Shown here: positions 57,960-64,000 of the stretch, piece after piece
Layout of the letters: every line of letters starts with the position of its first letter
Position numbering within the stretch: the first letter of the stretch is position 1
NCBI GenBank assembly: GCA_004431415.1
Contig: QPMI01000520.1
Span: forward strand, 310,001 to 374,000
DNA from: Cyanophora paradoxa
Taxonomy: Eukaryota > Glaucocystophyceae > Cyanophorales > Cyanophoraceae
Length of the DNA: 64,000 bases
Direction: 5' to 3'
Notes under the pieces: generated by a model
What the model was told of the DNA's origin: nothing
Seen by the model: only the letters and a program-made list of their open reading frames with translations
Databases searched by the model: none
Position numbers and translations under genes: made by a program

Positions 57960-58160
57960 ACGCGCATGCGCGAGAATGCGAGGGCGCGCGGAAAGATGTT
58001 CAGGTCCGGACAGGATCGAATTTTCGGGGTTGGCTGGGTCCCCGCGGCCCGGCGCATTTAGAGACCGTGCGGAAGTCGTCTTCTACATCTTAAATGCTTA
58101 TGCTATCGTTCCGCGCATGCGCCGCAGCGTGGGCGCGCGGAAAGATGTCCGGGCCCGTTG
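57960..58160. repeat. Dispersed repeat R2, single copy
   Basis: Matches the array at 55610-56140, including GGATCGAATTTTCGGGGT, CTTAAATGCTTATGCTATCG and GGGCGCGCGGAAAGATGTCC. Confidence 0.75.
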
Positions 58161-58442
58161 TCGCATCCGACATTATAGCGGATGCTCGTTTGTGAGCCGC
58201 TAGGGTTCTAGATGATGTGCGCAGCCTTCGTGCTGCTAGATCGACGGCGCCTAGGCTAGTTAGAGCGCCGCGGTCACTTGTATGCGTGTGTCGGGGTACG
58301 CCGTAGCTGGACGGGTACACCCTCAGTCTACCATCCCGGTGGCTAACAGCAGCAGCACTCGCCAAACCCCGCCCTGCCGAGCTTGCACTCCGCACGGGCT
58401 TCCCGCGCGCACGATTAGACATACTAATCTCGCACGCGACAG

Positions 58443-58789
58443 GCGCCACTGCCGGGAATTTGATCGAGCTTGAGCTCTCTTTTACAACGCGCCCCCGGCC
58501 TCTTCCCCCTCCGTTCCGAAATCCCGTCCGCGGGATCCGAACCGGGGATCTTGGCTCGTAGAGCAACAGCTCTACCAACTGAGCCAAGAGGGCCGTTCCG
58601 ATGTGAGACTCGCGTCTCGGCGCCTGGTGCGCCACTGCCGGGAATTTGATCGAGCTTGAGCTCTCTTTTACAACGCGCCCCCGGCCTCTTCCCCCTCCGT
58701 TCCGAAATCCCGTCCGCGGGATCCGAACCGGGGATCTTGGCTCGTAGAGCAACAGCTCTACCAACTGAGCCAAGAGGGCCGTTCCGATG
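58443..58789 (-). repeat. Tandem pair of tRNA-like (tRNA-derived) units
   Basis: Two essentially identical copies of about 161 bp (58443-58603 and 58629-58789, period 186 bp). Read on the minus strand each contains GGCTCAGTTGGTAGAGC (a perfect tRNA D-arm / A box) and then CGGTTCGGATCC (B-box-like) at tRNA spacing (58524-58594 and 58710-58780). The acceptor ends do not pair, the anticodon stem is poor and the invariant A58 is G, so this is not a clean tRNA gene. It is better read as a tRNA-derived, SINE-like unit or tRNA pseudogene. The stretch from the D-arm to CTACGAGCCAAG also forms a long perfect hairpin. Confidence 0.55.
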
Positions 58790-59266
58790 GAGCGCCATTC
58801 TGCCGGAATCGAACCTTCAAGGGTCGCTGGACTTCCAGGCTCTGCCCGCGCCGCGCGCCTCGCCGCGCCGCCTCGCATAAGCTTAAAGAGATCTGGGACG
58901 AGCTTTCCGGGCGACCGCCACTTGTGGCGTGCTACGCTGCACACTTCGGCCGCGTCGCCTCTGGGCGGGCTGATTGTGCTTCGGAAGTGACTCTAGTGTC
59001 CCTCGCGGGCTTCGGTGCATCCCCAGACCGAAGCGCACGCACGAGCTCTCGCGAGAGTCTCAATCATTGTCTGTGTCCCTTCGCCGGTTGCACGCTTCGC
59101 GTCGCACACTGTGCCCCGGAGTCTGCCAGCGGCAGTTCTCTGAGTGTCCCTGAGTCGGTTCTCGCACGCCACGAGAAGACCGTGTCCCGGATCTGCAGTG
59201 CGCTGCAGATCAAATCTTGTGCCCTGGCATTCTGTTCTCGTGGCTATACGCTGCAAAGAGAGCAAT
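58790..59266 (+). other. Leader region of the Gag-like element
   Basis: About 480 bp between the tRNA-like pair and the polyprotein ATG. An LTR end or primer-binding site would be expected here if this is an LTR element; none could be recognised by eye. Confidence 0.3.
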
Positions 59267-62200
59267 ATGTCGAACACTTCTGAACTGATCAGTTCTGAAG
59301 TCCGTAGCCAGCTGTCCGCACTTGCGCACGTTGAGCCTGCGAAGGCCGAACTTGCTGTGCAGCTCGCTGGCACCGCCGCTGCGGCGGAGGATGATCCCGC
59401 GCGGATCGCCTTCCTCCCCGCGAAGCCGCGCCTCGCCGACGGTGACCGGTTCCGGAAGGATGTCCGGAACTTCCAGTCGGCTCAGCCGACGAAGTATCTC
59501 TTTGGCCCGGACACTGCCGGCGGCCAGGAGTATACTAAGTCTGAGGCGCTTGCCGGAGTGATCGTCGGGCGCATCCGCCCCGGCGCCCTCCGCGCCGAGA
59601 TTGAGCGTAAGCGCGACCTCTATGAGGCCTCTATTGCTGGCCTGGAGCGTGACCGCGCCCTGCTCGCTCGTCTCGAACTTGTCCCGGCTGATCTGCGGAC
59701 TGCCGAGGATGAGGCTGCAATCTTGGCGCTGCAGCAGAGCTGCGCGCGCGATCATGCCACTATCGTGGCCGTGCGTGACTCGTACTTGCGTGCCCCCGGG
59801 CTCCTCGCGACGATCACGGCATGGATTCATGAGACGCGCCCGCACGCGGCCCGCCGGGCTCTCACTGAGCCCTACACGGGCGAGGACCCGCGCTCATGGC
59901 ATGACTGGTTCATGCCCCTAGTGCAGCACACGCTGCCCCAGGGCCAGCGCCTCGCCGTGTACTATGCGGAGTGTCTGCGCACTGCGCTCGAGGCCCGCTC
60001 GACGAGCGAGGACCCGGAATATCAGAACCTCGATGTTCGGATGGCCGGGTTCGCCCAGGCGAACGAGCGCACTCTGCGCGCGTTCCTCGCCGCGCTGCAG
60101 CAGCGCATCCTTGCACAGGACGGCGCCCTGTCGCCGCTCCAGCTCGACGAAATCTTCGTCGCAGCGTGCAAGACGCACGGCTGCCGCACCGTGCTGCCCC
60201 CCACGGCCACGGCCGCACTCGAGGCGCCGGAGGCTAAGAAGCCCCGCGTGCGCAAGCTGGCGCCGGTAGCGGCCGCCGCCAGCGACGACGACGGCGACGA
60301 GCCCATCGAGGCCGTGCCCGTCAAGTCCGTCAATGCGGCCCCGGGCACGAAGGCTCCGCAGGGCGCGCCCGTCGCGGGTCGCCGGCACCCCGACGAGGAG
60401 CGCCTGGGGTACCCGAGCACGACCACGTCCCCATGCCCCCTGTGCATGCACGTGGAGATGCCGGCCCTCGACCGCTGCCACTTTACGTGGAACTGCGTGT
60501 GGGGCACGGCCCCCTTCCCCAATATCCCATACTCCGAGTGGGTGAAAGGGATTGCGGATAAGCGCGCGCGGCGCCGCGATCGGCCGGCGCGCGAGGAGGA
60601 TGCCGCCGATGAGCGCAGCGAGCCCGGCCCGACCCGCGGCGGGTTCTCGCACCGCGGCGGGCACCGCCAGGAGCCGTACGCCCGCGGCGGCTACCGCAAC
60701 GACCGCGGCGGCTTCGGCCGGACCGCGGCGGCGGCTACAGCCGGGGCGGCGCCACCCGCGCCCCTGCCTCCGGCCCGAACCAGCGCCCGCTGGGGAAGGG
60801 CAAGGAGAAGAGCGCCCAGGACGACCGTGAGCCGGGCTGCTGGACCTGCGGGTCTCTGGACCACATCCGCCGGGACTGCCCGGACGCTGAGTCACAGGGC
60901 CGCGGCGGACGCGGCCGGGGCTACGGCCAGGACATGAACCGCGGGCAGCGGCCCCGGTTCAACCAAGTTCGCGCCGAGAACGAGCCCCGCTCTGACTCGC
61001 CGAACTCGGCCGCCATGGCTGCATTCTTCCAGCACCTGCAGGCGATGCAGCAGCAGGCCGCCCTGCACGAGAGCGCGCGTGGCGCCAGCTCCTCGTCTGC
61101 AGGCGGCAACCCGAACGCCGGCGCCCCTCCGGGCGGCCCGTCCATTCGGTCGCTGTCTGTGATGCCCGTGGGCACGGATTCCGACTCGGACGAGGCTGCG
61201 GCCGTTGCAGCGGTCCGCCAGCCGTCCGACGCCCTCGCCATGGCCGCCAAGGCGCGCGACCAGGCCGCCTTCGATGCCGCTGCGGCGGACATCTCGGCTG
61301 GCGCCCTCGACGATGCCACTCGCGAGGCTGCGTTCGAGCGGGACCTCCGCTGCGCCAACCCGGCCAGCGAGGACGGCTCCGGGGAGTCCGAGCTTGGGGA
61401 GAGCGACGCCGAGCGGCTCGACACGGACTCCGAGTCCGCCCCGAGCTCCGACCCTGGCCAGGGCTCCGCGCCCTACGCCAGCGACACCTCGAAGCCCGCC
61501 CATTTCGGGCCGTTCGGTTCTCCGGACCGCGACGTGCCCCAGGCACCACCCCGGTGCTCCACGAAGTCGTGGGCACTGGATTACATGCCGTATGACCACG
61601 TGCCTGCCACGGACGTGGAGAAAGAGGGCGAGCGCGAGGGCGGGCCCTACTTGCCCCGCTACGTGAGCCCGGTGCTCATGCCGCTCACAAAGTGGTACGC
61701 CCACTTGACGGCCAAGCCCCGTGACCTAGAGCGCGCCATTGGGCTGCTCTTCACGAACGGCCTCGACGACGCGAAGCAGACGCTGCTCGTTCGCGAACTC
61801 GCCCAGGAGGGCCCGAAAGGCATAGTCCTTGACCGGTTCCTGGGGGCCTGCGGCCTGCGGCGCCCCGAGCGCCTGCTGCTGGGTCGCCTGGCTCACCGCA
61901 CCGAGGCTCACTCCCTCGCCTGCGTGATCGAGGCTGCGGCGACGATCGCCAAGCTCGATTACCGCCTCCAGGAGGGCCCCGATTCGAGCATTGCGATGCT
62001 CGCAATCCGCGGTGCCCAACTCAGCCACCCCGTCACCAAGTGCTCGGGTATTGGCTCGGCCCCTGATCCTGAGGATCTTTGGCCCGACGACCCCAATGAG
62101 CTCGACGTCGCCTCGCTGAAAGCTTGGGACGACATGCTCTTGTCGTGGGAGCGGCACGCGCCCGCCTCGAACGTCTGGGGCCTCGCCTCAGACTCGAGCG

Positions 62201-64000
62201 CACTGCCGGACAGCGAGCGTTTACCGCTGCTATCCCTGCTCATTTCGTCGGCGTACCTGCTCGCTCAGCCGGGCCTGAAATGGCCGGGGATCCAGCACCT
62301 GCAGGTCGAACCAAACGGCGACCCGCGGTTCGACATTACGCCCGACGGGAACGTCTCCCGTACCGTGACGGGCTACCACGCCATGCGCACAGCGCTCGCT
62401 GCGGCTCGCGAACTCCTCGACGAGGATTCCGACTTCCACGCTTACTGCGTGCAGCTTGTGCTTGCCATAATCCGTTTCCGGACCCTTACGGTGCTGCCGG
62501 GCGCACTCGGATTCGAGAAGGGCAGCCTTTTCGCGTGGATTAGCCCTAAGGACGTGGCCCCGCCACTGTCGCTGTTCCAAACATACACGGAGCGGCTGAC
62601 TGAGGTTGCCGGAGCCACGTGCTTCGACACGCGCGCCAAGGGCACCGTCCCCGAGCGCGTTATCGCCATGCAAAACAGCCGCCGCGCTCGCTGCATGGCC
62701 GGGGAGCCGCCGCTCGTGAACCTGTCCGAGCTGGTGCAGCACGGCTCAGACCTTGAGGGTTCCGGGCCATCAAGTTGCTCCCCCGCGTCGCCGTGCGCCG
62801 CCTGGCCAGGATCCTCGACCTGCGCCGCCCCACGGAGTTCAGCAGCTTGCTGTTCTCCGACTGGCTCATGGGCCTGGGGACCTATCACGCCGCCCCCACG
62901 GTCGTGGTAGACAGCCCCGTCGGCCCCGGCGAAGGGCTCCGGTTCCGGGAATTCCCGAATGCCGACCCCCTCATGCTTGGACCGAGTGTTGAAGCGTTTT
63001 ACGATCGCTCCTACCCGATCACTCGCCGCGGGCGGTGCTGTGACTACGATGTCATTGAGCTGCTGGCATCCCGCACTGTCCCCCGTGAGGGCCGTGGCCC
63101 GCTCCCTGGCGGCGTCCGTGACTCGAGCGAGTACTCATGGCTCGTGAACGCCCTCCACGGCGAGTTCTCTGCCGCGAACCGCTGGGGTGAAATGCACCGT
63201 AGCATTTTCACCTGGGTTTGCTACTGCATCTCGCAGTCCGGCGTCCGCGCCGTTGCTCTGCTCGAAAAGCCGCGCGACCGCGTGCGCTTGATGCTGGGCG
63301 AGGTACGCCGCCGCTTCACGGCCAAGCGCTCGCACCGTCCGGTCTGGGATGAGTTCGATGACGACCTCCAGACCAGCGACCGCATGGCTCGCGAGGTCGC
63401 CGAGCGTGAGGCCGCCGCCGGCCGCCGTGGCCGCGGCAAGGGCAAGGTCGACGAAACGACCTCTGCCGCCAAGCCCGCTCGCACCCGCGGCACCAGCCGC
63501 CGGCCCGCCCCCGCCAAGCCGGCAAATGCCGAGGCCGAGGGCGAAGGGGAAGCGGAAGAGGGCCCCGGCACGCCCTCTCCTGACCCCATGGAGTCCGATG
63601 AGAGCGCTGGCGTCGACAACGACACGCGCGAGAGGATGCGGCACGCGCTCTTTGTCCGTGCGGGCATTGACGCCCACCTCTTCGAGCTCATCGGCTGCCC
63701 CAGCCCCTCTAGCCGTTGGCCGACTCAGGTCGAGCACATGTGGCTCGCCAACAGCGGCCTGCAGCCGGCTCAAAACCCGGTCACGCTGCACATCGCTCCC
63801 GACCCGGAGCTCGCCTCCTGGCTCGAAGCTGAAGCGGCCCAGCCGCCCTGGCGCCGCTTCGCCTGGTTCCATGAGAACCCCGACCGCCCCAGTGGGAGCG
63901 GCTGGAAATCGTCATGCCGAATCGCCACCCGGCGAACATTCGCATGCTGAAGCGCGCTGTCGCTTCCTTCGAGCTCGCCGCCTCCAGCGCCGGCTTGCTC
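59267..64000 (+). CDS. Gag-like polyprotein of a retroelement, 3' end outside window, three frame changes
   Basis: Intron-less reading from ATG 59267 (MSNTSELISSEVRSQLSALA). Residues 1 to about 310 are helical with a Trp-containing middle (TITAWIHETRPHAARRALTE), like a capsid domain. Then come a Cys/His cluster (CPLCMHVEMPALDRCHFTWN-C), an Arg/Gly-rich stretch (RGGFSHRGGHRQEPYARGGY), and a CCHC zinc knuckle, CWTCGSLDHIRRDC. A Ser/Ala-rich linker leads to a second large helical region (LTKWYAHLTAKPRDLERAIG, WISPKDVAPPLSLFQTYTER, LLFSDWLMGLGTYHAAPTVV) and a basic, then acidic, low-complexity tail. The frame changes by -1 near 60735, 62757 and 63880, each beside a short G or C run, as if one base were missing. 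No protease DSG/DTG, RT YxDD or integrase motif is visible. No stop before the window end once the frames are followed. Confidence 0.65.

Noticed and set aside
58524-58594. Functional tRNA gene on the minus strand
   Set aside because: The D-arm is perfect, but acceptor arms do not pair, the anticodon stem has mismatches, the position 33 U is missing and A58 is G. Kept as tRNA-like repeat.
59267-64000. Programmed -1 ribosomal frameshift sites in the Gag-like gene
   Set aside because: No X-XXY-YYZ slippery heptamer at the frame changes, and three same-sign shifts at short homopolymers fit sequence error or decay better.

Overview
This is a eukaryotic nuclear window. Coding sequence is extremely GC-rich, and almost every gene is split by short introns (mostly about 40-130 nt) with GT(G/C)CG-type donors, a CTGAC-like branch motif just before the acceptor, and G/C-rich intron bodies. 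A Tic110 homologue shows the organism has a plastid. A RIIa-domain (RIIAD1-like) protein fits a cell that can build a flagellum. The Tic110 presequence carries several early phenylalanines, as in transit peptides of glaucophytes and red algae, so a glaucophyte such as Cyanophora is my best guess. That assignment is inference, not proof.

Layout of 1-38 kb: a dense block of conserved housekeeping genes. In order: a TKL/Raf-like kinase tail (+), Rab11 (-), exportin-4 (-), RIIAD1-like (+), a conserved unknown (-), TRAPPC5 (+), a tetraspanin (-), an RRM/BPA1-like protein (-), Tic110 (+), a secreted Cys-rich DUF4215-repeat protein with a Gly/Ser/Tyr-rich front (-), an F-box protein (-), BABAM2/BRE (+), an organelle-targeted MnmM/YtqB-type methyltransferase (-), two convergent F-box/LRR genes (+ and -), VPS45 (-), an NDUFB8-like complex I subunit (+) and a truncated ERMP1-like M28 peptidase (-). 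Several genes are arranged head-to-head with start codons only about 30-250 bp apart, suggesting shared promoters.

Layout of 40-49.3 kb: one very large gene (+) encoding about 40 DUF4215-type Cys-rich modules. Introns recur at the same two places in each module, and a 337-bp block is duplicated in tandem, introns included. It is a paralogue of the gene at 18.8-22.6 kb. Both are probably cell-surface or secreted structural proteins.

Layout of 49.3-59.2 kb: no convincing gene. This is a repeat island holding GC-rich minisatellites in both orientations, an inverted-repeat element of about 1.7 kb with a smaller inverted-repeat element nested in it, a dispersed repeat family of about 170 bp, a repeat of about 100 bp shared between 52.4 and 57.6 kb, and a tandem pair of tRNA-like (antisense) units.

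Layout of 59.27 kb to the end: a large intron-less Gag-like polyprotein with a CCHC zinc knuckle. It runs off the window and is interrupted by three one-base frame changes, all in the same direction and each next to a short homopolymer. No protease, reverse transcriptase or integrase motif is visible in the roughly 1,570 codons seen.
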